Made by a program: the position numbers and the translations under genes. Positions 1-6,777 of a stretch of DNA of 45,497 nt are shown in pieces; positions within the stretch are counted from its first letter, which is position 1; each line of letters begins with the position of its first letter. Source of the stretch: Anaerolineae bacterium (GTDB lineage Bacteria; Chloroflexota; Anaerolineae; B4-G1; SLSP01); assembly GCA_026991395.1 (NCBI GenBank), contig JALXBP010000111.1, forward strand, positions 1 to 45,497. Direction: 5' to 3'. The notes beneath the pieces were generated by a model. The model saw nothing but the letters and a program-made list of their open reading frames with translations, had not been told where the DNA came from and made no database searches.

Positions 1-446
1 GAGGCGAGGGTGAAGGGCACATAGAGGAAGAAACTGAACGGCGGCAGCCGGGCCAAGTCGTCCTTGGTCAGGGCGGGGGTGTCGAAAGCCAAGTCATGCA
101 AATACGAATTCATCTCCTCAATGTATGCGTCATATTGACGGCGGTTGATGAGCGCTTCCACATAGACGGTTTTGGCCAATGTGTTCCACGTATTTTGCTT
201 CCCATCATCTCCATCAGGCTCTCCAACGGTCTGACTCAAAAGGCTGAATCGGGAGTACAAATCACGAACGGGGGCGAAGTTACCAGATTGTCGAACGATG
301 GGGATAAGCTCTTGCTTTCCCCGATTATCGATCTTTCTCCTGGTTACTTTCTTCTCTTTTCGTTCCAATTCCCTCCTTATCCTCGCTTCTGTTTCCGCCC
401 ACGGCCGAATACCCAACCGAAATTTTGCATGCCACTCGTAACTCAT
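1..446 (-). CDS. Type III CRISPR-associated protein, RAMP-like (partial, cut by window edge)
   Basis: An open frame of 148 codons runs from an ATG at 446 to the left edge with no stop, so the C-terminal part is missing. The start lies one base after the TGA of cmr1, and a GGAGGA ribosome site sits inside the cmr1 end; an ATG five bases further upstream reads into a stop at once. The visible protein begins MSYEWHAKFR, has a basic stretch (about residues 25-45, RRELERKEKKVTRRK), and ends LPPFSFFLYVPFTLA. That last hydrophobic strand, followed by the edge, looks to me like the opening beta strand of a RAMP (Cas7/Cas5-like) fold. Position directly after cmr1 in the same operon supports a Cmr/type III role. 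I cannot name the subunit; an accessory gene is also possible. Confidence 0.6.
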   Translation of the reverse strand, partial: MSYEWHAKFRLGIRPWAETEARIRRELERKEKKVTRRKIDNRGKQELIPIVRQSGNFAPVRDLYSRFSLLSQTVGEPDGDDGKQNTWNTLAKTVYVEALINRRQYDAYIEEMNSYLHDLAFDTPALTKDDLARLPPFSFFLYVPFTLA

Positions 447-447
447 C

Positions 448-1482
448 TCATTCCTCCATCAGGCTGCGCAGGTAATCCAGGCCGTCGGTGTATCGAGCCT
501 TCGTGTCTCGCTTTGAGTTGAACTCCCTCCAGTGAGAGACACTGCCTAACCCTGTGATCTGTTTATGCAAGATGCTCATCGCATGGTTGCGGGAGAATTT
601 GGGGGACAAGTTGTTGGGCACCCAGCCCCAGAGTCGCAGCGTGCGTTTGTCAGGCAGGAGGGCCATCTTGATTTTGGTGGCCTGGTTGTCGCTCCTGCTG
701 ACCTGGCCCAAGAGGAAATGGCGCACCTGGGCCGGGATGCCGCTGCTCCGGAACGCAGCCCGCAGGTCGTATTTGAAGTTGACAAAATCGGATGAGCTCC
801 ATGCTTTCTTCAGGCTCACTTGGACGAAGAACATCTCCCGCAGGTCGGGCCAGCGCCTGCTGGGGCCGCGCCGCCCTGTGGAGGCTCGGTCGGCCAGCAT
901 CTCGACCCAAGCGTCAACGGTGGGGAGGGTGGACGGAGGCGTCTTCCAGTCGAAGAGGCCGTATCCGAGGCCGGTCTTGGCCCCCAAAGCGGCGTTGCGG
1001 CGGATGAACTCCAGGAGGCCGAGGAGCAGGGGGAGCGTTTCCGTGTCACCAGGGCGGCGGGGGAGGATGGTGAGGGCGAGAGTGCCGGAGCGGCCGGGGT
1101 CAAAATACCAGGCGGAGGGTTTCCTCCAACGGTTCAATCGTCCGCCGGTCGTTCGGACCTGGCCCCGTCCGGTGGGGGGATAGTCCGGCTGAGTATGGTC
1201 GGTGACGGCCAGCGTAAAAGTTTTGGCCCAGCCGGTAGCGCCAAAGAGCTGACAGGCCGGGCAGAGCACGGTGGGGACGTTCTCCGGCGTCACCTTTGCG
1301 TTCCGTGGGGGACAGCGGGCATCGGCGTCGGTGGGATCGCAGGCCCAGCCCCCCAGCCCCCGCACGATGGCCTCGTACCACCAGCGCAGGCTGCCAATGA
1401 TGCCCGTCCCGACCGCCCGGCGCGTCTGTTTGCTGGCGTCGGCGGTCCAGAGCGGGGTCGTCAAGCGCAATGTAACGTGCAT
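448..1482 (-). CDS. cmr1: Type III-B CRISPR RAMP protein Cmr1
   Basis: 344 residues, in the usual size range of Cmr1. The N-terminus (LRLTTPLWTADASKQTRRAV) and the following GIIGSLRWWYEAIVRGLGG segment (about residues 27-46) match the conserved Cmr1 N-terminal RAMP motif. A cysteine-bearing stretch follows (CDPTD..RCPP, then CPACQLFGATGWAK, about residues 75-90), which is also family-typical. A glycine-rich segment ALGAKTGLGYGLFDW (about 168-183) resembles the G-rich loop of RAMP proteins. In the Cmr effector complex, Cmr1 caps the 3' end of the crRNA-bound filament that cleaves target RNA. The start is supported by TAGGAGGATGAT just before the ATG. The gene is followed by the RAMP-like gene with a one-base gap, so the two are translationally linked. 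No Cas10, Cmr3-6, cas1 or cas2 is in view; they may lie beyond the left edge. Confidence 0.85.
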   Translation of the reverse strand: MHVTLRLTTPLWTADASKQTRRAVGTGIIGSLRWWYEAIVRGLGGWACDPTDADARCPPRNAKVTPENVPTVLCPACQLFGATGWAKTFTLAVTDHTQPDYPPTGRGQVRTTGGRLNRWRKPSAWYFDPGRSGTLALTILPRRPGDTETLPLLLGLLEFIRRNAALGAKTGLGYGLFDWKTPPSTLPTVDAWVEMLADRASTGRRGPSRRWPDLREMFFVQVSLKKAWSSSDFVNFKYDLRAAFRSSGIPAQVRHFLLGQVSRSDNQATKIKMALLPDKRTLRLWGWVPNNLSPKFSRNHAMSILHKQITGLGSVSHWREFNSKRDTKARYTDGLDYLRSLMEE

Positions 1483-1564
1483 ATCATCCTCCTACGGCAA
1501 GTCATTCCCTGCCAGGGGCACAGGGGCGCGATCCGAAGGGCAACCCGACGAACCGCCTCTCTGA

Positions 1565-2027
1565 GGCTCCATCCCGCCTACCGGGACTGCTGCTGTTCTA
1601 CCCGATCTTGCTGCAGCTTGGCAGGAGATTACCGATGTCGGCGACGGGTTTCTATCCCGCTACTGGGATTATCGCTCTTCTAACCCTGTGAACCGATCGA
1701 GAAACGCGGCACGAACACGGAACACGCAACACGGAATACGCAACACGGAACAGCCCCCTTCCACCCACTTACCGAGAGCATCGCCCTTCCGCACCGTGAA
1801 CCAGGCAAACGCAGCGCGCAATACGGAACAGCCCCCTTTCCATCCCGCCTGCCGGGATTGTTGCTTTTCTCCGCGGCCAAGCGCGCAGTGGAGCGGATCA
1901 ACCTGCCCGCCATCATGTTTCCATCCCGCCTACCGGGATTGTTGCTTTTCTCCTGACGGGGACACCCCGAACGACCGGAATGGGATCGCGGTTTCCATCC
2001 CGCCTACCGGGATTGTTGCTTTTCTCC
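1565..2027 (-). CRISPR. Short, decaying CRISPR array (37-bp repeats)
   Basis: Three near-identical 37-bp repeats lie at 1836-1872, 1917-1953 and 1991-2027, with spacers of 44 bp (1873-1916) and 37 bp (1954-1990). Degenerate copies lie at 1648-1684 and 1565-1601, and a weak remnant at about 1756-1790. Read on the minus strand, the repeat starts GGAGAAAAGCAACAATCCCG, carries a small stem CCCG-GTAGG-CGGG, and ends GGATGGAAAC. This end is typical of Cas6-processed crRNA and would give the 8-nt tag ATGGAAAC. Repeat decay at the left marks that side as the old trailer end, so the leader lies to the right, next to cas6. The array is therefore transcribed leftward, in line with cas6 and cmr1. Few spacers and damaged repeats suggest little recent acquisition here. 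Confidence 0.85.
1714..1748. repeat. Tandem heptamer repeat AAYACGS, five copies
   Basis: Five perfect-register heptamers (AACACGG, AACACGC, AACACGG, AATACGC, AACACGG) run head to tail, followed by AACAGCC. A single further copy AATACGG-AACAGCC lies at 1820-1833. Both places run directly into a copy or remnant of the CRISPR repeat, so the stretch AYACGGAACAGCCCCCTT is itself duplicated (about 1743-1760 and 1821-1839). The same heptamer family recurs at 16834-16882 upstream of dgt. No coding role is apparent. Confidence 0.8.
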
Positions 2028-2060
2028 CGCAAGATATGGCCCTCGAATCAGCTTCGACCT

Positions 2061-2282
2061 CCTTTCTACCCCTACAGCTTGCACATGCGCGTCTCTCACC
2101 CACTACCGATAGGGGATACCCTCCCGATGCGACGATCTCGCAACGCCCTGTGGCGGGGGAGATCGTCGCGTTTTGGGCCTCCAAACGGCCCCCGAACGGC
2201 CTTTCAACCCCTACATCTGGGGGGTAGTTCCCTCTCACCTGCGACGATCGCCAAACCGCCCTCTACCCCCCAAGATCGTCGC
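2061..2282 (-). repeat. Duplicated hairpin modules in the CRISPR leader
   Basis: Between cas6 and the first repeat lie two copies of a two-part element. Part one is a hairpin: GCGACGATCTC at 2129-2139 pairs perfectly with GAGATCGTCGC at 2159-2169, and GCGACGATC at 2241-2249 pairs with GATCGTCGC at 2274-2282. Part two is a 39-base segment (2061-2099 and 2200-2238) which on the minus strand begins GTGAGAG and ends TGTAGGGGT(T/A)GAAAGG, with an unlike middle. The copies differ by about 28 extra bases between hairpin and 39-mer in the left one. The right hairpin contains the cas6 stop codon (2263-2265). Possible roles are cas6 terminator/attenuator, leader recognition site, or relics of a second CRISPR repeat type. 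Confidence 0.6.
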
Positions 2283-3153
2283 GTTGAGATACTACCGACA
2301 TTGTACTACGGCTTTTGTTTCCCTGCAAACGCGGCGGAGAAATCAGCGGATGCACCCGCGTCATTCCCATCCCCTGGGTGGTGCGGTGGCCGCTGCCGCA
2401 CCAGAAGGCGTAGGCGCTCAGGAGGGAGAAGACCGCCCGCTCCCCCGGCTTCATCCGCAAGGCCCGCAGGGTCATCCGGCCCACACAGCCGATGGTCGTG
2501 CGGCGTCCTTCGCGCACCGGCACGGTCTTGAGGGTGTAGGCGCTCACGGCCAGCCGCCGACGCGCCCAGATGGCCGTCTCCTCCGGCAGGCGCACCTGCC
2601 CGAAAAGCTGCCAGCGGCGCAGCCAAGAGCCGATCAACAGGTTGGGGAGCGGGAAGGGGATGTGCCCCTCCGCCCCGTGGAAGGCGGTCGGGGTCGCCAA
2701 GGTAACGCGCCAGCGCATCGGAGGGGAGCGGTCGAGGAGATACCTTTCGGCCAACTGCTGCGTATCGCCGCGCCCGGCCCAGGGATGGGCATCCGCCGTC
2801 GTCGCCGTTCCTGTGACCCGCCAGCGCAGCCCTCCCAGCGAGACGATGGCGGGCAAGCGGGGCAGCCACTCCGCCTCCAGGCGGGCGGAAAGGGAGGCGT
2901 CCAGCGTCGTGACGCGGAGCCAGGCCCGCCTCCCCGGCTCGACGGGCCTGGCTCCGGATCGAGGGGCGGGCAGCCCCATCAGCGGCGAGAGGGTGAAGGG
3001 ACGCGGGGCCGAGCCGTCGTGCAGCCGGTCGGCCACGGCCGGGGCCACGCGGCCCCATTGGTCGAACCAGAGGCCGTGGACATCCCGCCCGGTGGCGCGG
3101 CGGATGATGCCGCCTTCCAACGCTTCGAGGAGGATCACTGCGGACAGCAACAT
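2263..3153 (-). CDS. cas6: CRISPR-associated endoribonuclease Cas6
   Basis: 296 residues. The C-terminal part has the Cas6 glycine-rich loop, seen as FWCGSGHRTTQGMGMTR (about residues 252-268), in the expected position for a Cas6 RAMP protein. Cas6 cuts precursor crRNA at the 3' base of the repeat stem, which here would leave the ATGGAAAC tag. The gene lies just upstream of the leader and array, on the same strand, supporting the pairing. The ATG at 3153 is preceded by GAGAGG. Forty-five bases separate it from the upstream permease gene, with a 7-bp hairpin between, so it may have its own promoter or be read through from the transporter operon. The last codons (QRDDLGG) are encoded inside one arm of the leader hairpin. 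The function is well supported by motif and context. Confidence 0.88.
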   Translation of the reverse strand: MLLSAVILLEALEGGIIRRATGRDVHGLWFDQWGRVAPAVADRLHDGSAPRPFTLSPLMGLPAPRSGARPVEPGRRAWLRVTTLDASLSARLEAEWLPRLPAIVSLGGLRWRVTGTATTADAHPWAGRGDTQQLAERYLLDRSPPMRWRVTLATPTAFHGAEGHIPFPLPNLLIGSWLRRWQLFGQVRLPEETAIWARRRLAVSAYTLKTVPVREGRRTTIGCVGRMTLRALRMKPGERAVFSLLSAYAFWCGSGHRTTQGMGMTRVHPLISPPRLQGNKSRSTMSVVSQRDDLGG

Positions 3154-3169
3154 CGAGAGCCTCTCTTCC

Positions 3170-3188
3170 CACCCGCCCCGAGCGGGTG
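3170..3188 (-). other. Small hairpin between transporter operon and cas6
   Basis: CACCCGC at 3170-3176 pairs with GCGGGTG at 3182-3188 around a 5-base loop. It lies just beyond the stop of the last transporter gene and before cas6 on the minus strand. There is no T-run after it, so a rho-independent terminator is not convincing; a weak stop, a stability element or chance are all possible. Confidence 0.35.
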
Positions 3189-3198
3189 ATGGTGGCCC

Positions 3199-4116
3199 CT
3201 ATTCCCTCCGATAGGGTTTGAGCAGCGCGGCGGGGTAGGCCGCGTTGCGTCCGGCGATGACCAGCGCCGCGATCGTCACGAGGTATGGCAGGGCGAGGAA
3301 GGTCTCGTAAGGGATGGGGAGTTGCAGCCCCATCGCCTGCAGGCGAAGCTGGAGCGCGAAGGTGCCGCCGAAGATCAGCGAGCCGAGCGTAACCTTGAAG
3401 GGGTCCCAGTTCCCGAAGATGACCAGCGCAATGGCCACCCAGCCGCGTCCGGAGACGATGCCGTGGGTAAAGGCCCCCAGTTGGGCCAGCGAGAGGAAGG
3501 CCCCGCCCGCCGCCATCAGCCCCCCGGCGATGACCAGCGCCAGGTAGCGGATGCGGTACACATCCACCCCGGCGGCATCCACCGCCTCCGGATTCTCGCC
3601 CACGGCGCGAACCTTCAGCCCGAAGTCGGTATGGTAGAGCAGCCACCACGCCAGCGGGACGATGACCAGGAAGGTGATGTAGGTCAGCAGGTACTGTTCG
3701 CCCAACGTTTCCAGGATGGGGATACCTCGGAAGGGGGAGAGGAGCGGGAACGGCTCGATGGAGGGCGGCGTAGAACGTCCGCCGTATTTCAGCCGAAAGG
3801 CGAAGAGCGCCAGCCCGCTCAGGAGCAGCGTCAGCCCAAGGCCGGAGACGTGCTGATTGACGCCCAGGGTCACGGAAAAGAGGGCCATCAGCAGCCCGGC
3901 GATGATGCCGCTGAGGACGGCGACGGCCAGGCCGATCCACAGCGAACCGGTCAGGTCGGCGACGTAGAAGCCGACGAAGGCCCCGAAGAACATCGTGCCC
4001 TCGATGCCGAGATTGAGCACCCCCGCCCGCTCGGCGTAGGTCTCTCCGATGGCCGCGAGGAGGATCGAGGTGGCGACGCGCAGCGTCGCGGTGAGCAAGC
4101 TGACGATGAACTCCAT
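3199..4116 (-). CDS. BMP/nucleoside-type ABC importer permease 2 (YufQ/NupQ-like)
   Basis: 305 residues of mostly hydrophobic helices. The N-terminal segment GETYAERAGVLNLGIEGTM (about residues 24-42) is the hallmark of the BPD_transp_2 permeases that work with BMP lipoproteins, and NQHVSGLGLTLLLSGLA and FGLKVRAVGENPEAVDAAGVDV (about 165-186, the ATPase-coupling loop) also fit. The family forms the inner-membrane channel of nucleoside or simple-sugar importers. It is the last gene of the four-gene operon, beginning one base after permease 1 ends, so the two subunits are made in step. The neighbouring amidohydrolase favours a nucleobase or nucleoside substrate, but the sequence alone does not settle the ligand. 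Confidence 0.9.
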   Translation of the reverse strand: MEFIVSLLTATLRVATSILLAAIGETYAERAGVLNLGIEGTMFFGAFVGFYVADLTGSLWIGLAVAVLSGIIAGLLMALFSVTLGVNQHVSGLGLTLLLSGLALFAFRLKYGGRSTPPSIEPFPLLSPFRGIPILETLGEQYLLTYITFLVIVPLAWWLLYHTDFGLKVRAVGENPEAVDAAGVDVYRIRYLALVIAGGLMAAGGAFLSLAQLGAFTHGIVSGRGWVAIALVIFGNWDPFKVTLGSLIFGGTFALQLRLQAMGLQLPIPYETFLALPYLVTIAALVIAGRNAAYPAALLKPYRRE

Positions 4117-4117
4117 A

Positions 4118-5182
4118 TCAGCGCCTCCCTATTCGGATGCGGTAGTGCTGAAGCAGCAGGACGGCCAGCGTCACCAACAGCATCGTGGCCTGCGTAACCT
4201 CTCCCAGATAGACGGGGACGCCCAGGACGCGGCTCACCGTCTGCGCACCGGTATCGATGAGGCCGAAGAAGAGCGCGGCAGCCCCCACCCCCCAGGCATT
4301 CAGGCCGCCCAAGGTGGCGATGATGATGCCGGTGTAGCCGTAACCGGCGGAAAGCGCATCGATGAGGTGGTACTGGATACCGGCCACCTCGCAGACGCCC
4401 GCGATCCCCGCAATGCCGCCGCTGATGAGCGCGGCGGCGAACATCGTGCGCTCGACGGGGATACCGGCGAAGCGTGCCGCCGACTTCCCCAGGCCCACGG
4501 CTCGGAGCTTCAGGCCGAAGGCGGTATGATTGAGCACGTACCAGAGCACGATCAAGGTGAGGACGGCGATGAGGAAGCCGAGATTCAGCCGCGAGCGGGC
4601 CGCCAGCTTGGGCAGATGGGCGGAGGCGGCGATCTCCGGCGATTGCGGCCACCCCGACTCCGGATCACGCCAGGGGCCGTTGAGCAGTGCGCTGACGATG
4701 TAGGCCATCACCGAGTTGAGCAGCAGCGTCGTGACGACCTCATCCACGGCCCAGCGCACTTTCAACCAGGCCGGGAGCCACGCCCAGGCCATCCCCGCCA
4801 GGAAGCCGCTCACCAGGAGCACGAGGATGGCCAGCGGGACGGGCAGACCGCCGACGAGCAGCCCGACGCCCGCCGCCGCGATCGCGCCCGCGTAGAGTTG
4901 CCCCTCCGCGCCGATGTTGTAGTAGCCGCCGGAGAAGGCGAACGTTACGGATGCGCCGGTGAGGATGAGCGGCGTGGCGGAAACGAGCACCTCGAAGAGG
5001 CTGAAGCGGCTGGAAAGGGGCGCGATGAGGAAGTAGTAGTAGGCCCGCAAAGGATTGGCGTGGCCCCAGAGAATGAGTCCTGAGGTCAACAGGAAGGTGC
5101 CGCCCAAGGCCAGCAGAGGGATGAGGAGACGGGTGCCGAGGGGCGGCGTTTCACGCTTTTCCACGGTAATCCAGCGGCTCAC
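4118..5182 (-). CDS. BMP/nucleoside-type ABC importer permease 1 (YufP/NupP-like)
   Basis: 354 residues with about eight to ten predicted membrane helices. The first is LLIPLLALGGTFLLTSGLIL, followed by LVSATPLILTGASVTFAFSGGYYNIGAEGQLYAGA-type sequence (about residues 65-100), which is characteristic of the first permease of this importer class. The coupling-loop-like segment FGLKLRAVGLGKSAARFAGI lies at about residues 220-240. The ATG at 5182 overlaps the TGA of the ATPase gene by four bases (ATGA), a sign of translational coupling. With permease 2 it should form the heterodimeric membrane channel. Confidence 0.9.
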   Translation of the reverse strand: MSRWITVEKRETPPLGTRLLIPLLALGGTFLLTSGLILWGHANPLRAYYYFLIAPLSSRFSLFEVLVSATPLILTGASVTFAFSGGYYNIGAEGQLYAGAIAAAGVGLLVGGLPVPLAILVLLVSGFLAGMAWAWLPAWLKVRWAVDEVVTTLLLNSVMAYIVSALLNGPWRDPESGWPQSPEIAASAHLPKLAARSRLNLGFLIAVLTLIVLWYVLNHTAFGLKLRAVGLGKSAARFAGIPVERTMFAAALISGGIAGIAGVCEVAGIQYHLIDALSAGYGYTGIIIATLGGLNAWGVGAAALFFGLIDTGAQTVSRVLGVPVYLGEVTQATMLLVTLAVLLLQHYRIRIGRR

Positions 5183-6681
5183 GGCAACACCTCCTCGCGC
5201 GCGGCACCGGCCATCATCAGGCCGAGCCGCTCCACGTCGGCCTCCTGAGCCGGCAGGATGCCCACGATCTCCCCTTCGTAGATGACCGCGATGCGGTCGG
5301 AAAGGGCGAGGATTTCGTCCAAATCCTCGGAGATGAGCAGGACCCCCGCCCCCCGTTCCCGCTGGGCGAGAAGCTGGGAGCGCACGTAGTCGGTCGCCCC
5401 GATATCCAGGCCACGGGTGGGCTGCGGCGCGATCACCACCTTGGGTTTGCGCGAAAGGACCCGCGCCAGCAGCAGCTTCTGCATATTGCCGCCGGAAAGC
5501 GTCTTGGCGCGATCGGTCGGCCTGGCCTTGATCTGGAACTGCTCGATGAGACGGCGGGCGTGGGCGATGATGGCCTGGCGGTCGAGGCGGCCCTTTTTGA
5601 CGAAGCGCGGCAGCGTCTCCAACGCCATATTGTCCGCCACGGAAAGCTCGCCCACGATGCCCTCGTGCCGATCCTCCGGGATGCGACCAACACCGGCGGC
5701 GTTGAGTTCGGCGGGCGAGGCCCCGGTCATGTCGCGGCCTTCGACCAGGAGACGCCCCTCCGTCGGGCGGCGCAGACCGCTGAGCACCTCCGCCAGTTCG
5801 TGCTGGCCGTTGCCCCCCACCCCGGCGATGCCGAGGATTTCGCCGCTGTGAATCGTCAGGGAGACCCGCTTCAGCGCGGGCAGGCCGCGGTCATCCACCG
5901 CGCTGATCCCCTCCATCCGCAGGAGCGGCTCGCCGCGACGGGCGCTCGTCTCGCGGCGCACGCCGAAGCTCTCGCGCCCGACCATCATCCGTGCCAGCGC
6001 CTCCTCGTTCGTCGAGGCCGTGCGCACGGTCGCGATGGCCTTGCCGTCGCGCAGGACGGTTACGCGGTCGGTGATCGCCATCACCTCGGCCAGCTTGTGG
6101 GTGATGAAGATGACCGAAAGCCCCTCGTGCTGAAGCCGCCGAAGCGTGGCGAAGAGCGCTTCGACCTCCTGGGGCGTGAGGACGGCGGTCGGCTCATCCA
6201 GGATGAGGACGCGGGCGTGGCGGTAGAGAGCCTTGAGGATCTCCACCCGCTGGCGCTGCCCGACCGAGAGGTGGCCGACCTGCACCGCGGGGTCGATCTC
6301 GAGGCCGAAGCGACGGGCGGCCTCGGCGACCTCCTCCGCAATGCGTTGGCGGTCGAGGCGGAAGCCCTCGTTGAAGCCCAGGACGACGTTTTCCGCCACC
6401 GTCAGCGTGGGGACGAGGGCGAAGTGCTGCGTGACCATGCCGATCCCCAAGGCGATGGCGTCCTTGGGCGCGTGGATGGTAACCGGTCGGCCCTCGACGC
6501 GGATCTCCCCCTCGTCAGGACGGTAGAGGCCGTAGAGGATGCGCATCAGCGTCGTCTTGCCGGCACCGTTTTCCCCCAGCAGCGCGTGGATCTCCCCCCT
6601 TTCCAGGTCGAAATCCACGTGGTCGTTGGCGACGAGTGAAGCGAAGCGCTTGGTGATGCCGCGCATCTCGATGATTTTCAT
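5179..6681 (-). CDS. BMP/nucleoside-type ABC importer ATP-binding protein (double ABC, YufO/NupO-like)
   Basis: 500 residues with two ABC domains in one chain, as expected for this importer family. The first domain has Walker A GENGAGKTT (about residues 35-43), signature LSVGQRQRVEI (about 139-149) and Walker B LILDEPTAVL (about 159-168). The second has a degenerate Walker A (GVGGNGQHE, about 285-293), signature LSGGNMQKLLLARVL (about 395-409) and a Walker B written VVIAPQPTRGLD. The APQPTRGLD form, with Q where the catalytic Glu normally sits, is typical for the family, so one site is likely catalytically weak. The gene follows the binding-protein gene after 96 bases holding a strong hairpin, and overlaps permease 1 by four bases. 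Confidence 0.92.
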   Translation of the reverse strand: MKIIEMRGITKRFASLVANDHVDFDLERGEIHALLGENGAGKTTLMRILYGLYRPDEGEIRVEGRPVTIHAPKDAIALGIGMVTQHFALVPTLTVAENVVLGFNEGFRLDRQRIAEEVAEAARRFGLEIDPAVQVGHLSVGQRQRVEILKALYRHARVLILDEPTAVLTPQEVEALFATLRRLQHEGLSVIFITHKLAEVMAITDRVTVLRDGKAIATVRTASTNEEALARMMVGRESFGVRRETSARRGEPLLRMEGISAVDDRGLPALKRVSLTIHSGEILGIAGVGGNGQHELAEVLSGLRRPTEGRLLVEGRDMTGASPAELNAAGVGRIPEDRHEGIVGELSVADNMALETLPRFVKKGRLDRQAIIAHARRLIEQFQIKARPTDRAKTLSGGNMQKLLLARVLSRKPKVVIAPQPTRGLDIGATDYVRSQLLAQRERGAGVLLISEDLDEILALSDRIAVIYEGEIVGILPAQEADVERLGLMMAGAAREEVLP

Positions 6682-6734
6682 GCAAACCTCCAGTTGCGTG
6701 GGATGGTGGAGCGGCGGGACTCAGCCCTTAGGCA

Positions 6735-6767
6735 GAGAGCAGGCGGAGCATCGCCCCGCCTGCTCTC
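6735..6767 (-). other. Perfect 12-bp hairpin between binding-protein and ATPase genes
   Basis: GAGAGCAGGCGG (6735-6746) pairs perfectly with CCGCCTGCTCTC (6756-6767) around a 9-base loop. It stands in the 96-base gap after the BMP gene stop and before the ATPase gene. There is no T-run following it on the minus strand, so I read it as an mRNA stabiliser or partial terminator that would keep the binding-protein message more abundant than the membrane subunits, as is known for other importer operons. Confidence 0.7.
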
Positions 6768-6777
6768 ATCGCGCAGT

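Noticed and set aside
96-521. Plus-strand 141-codon frame at the left edge
   Set aside because: It lies opposite the RAMP-like gene that continues the cmr operon, which has a proper ribosome site and no stop to the edge.
2129-2169. Simple rho-independent terminator for cas6
   Set aside because: The 11-bp stem lacks a T-run, lies about 95 bases past the stop and has a sister hairpin overlapping the stop, so a plain terminator does not explain the pair.
2173-3189. Plus-strand open frame opposite cas6
   Set aside because: Pro/Arg/Gly-rich shadow; cas6 on the minus strand has the family glycine-rich loop.
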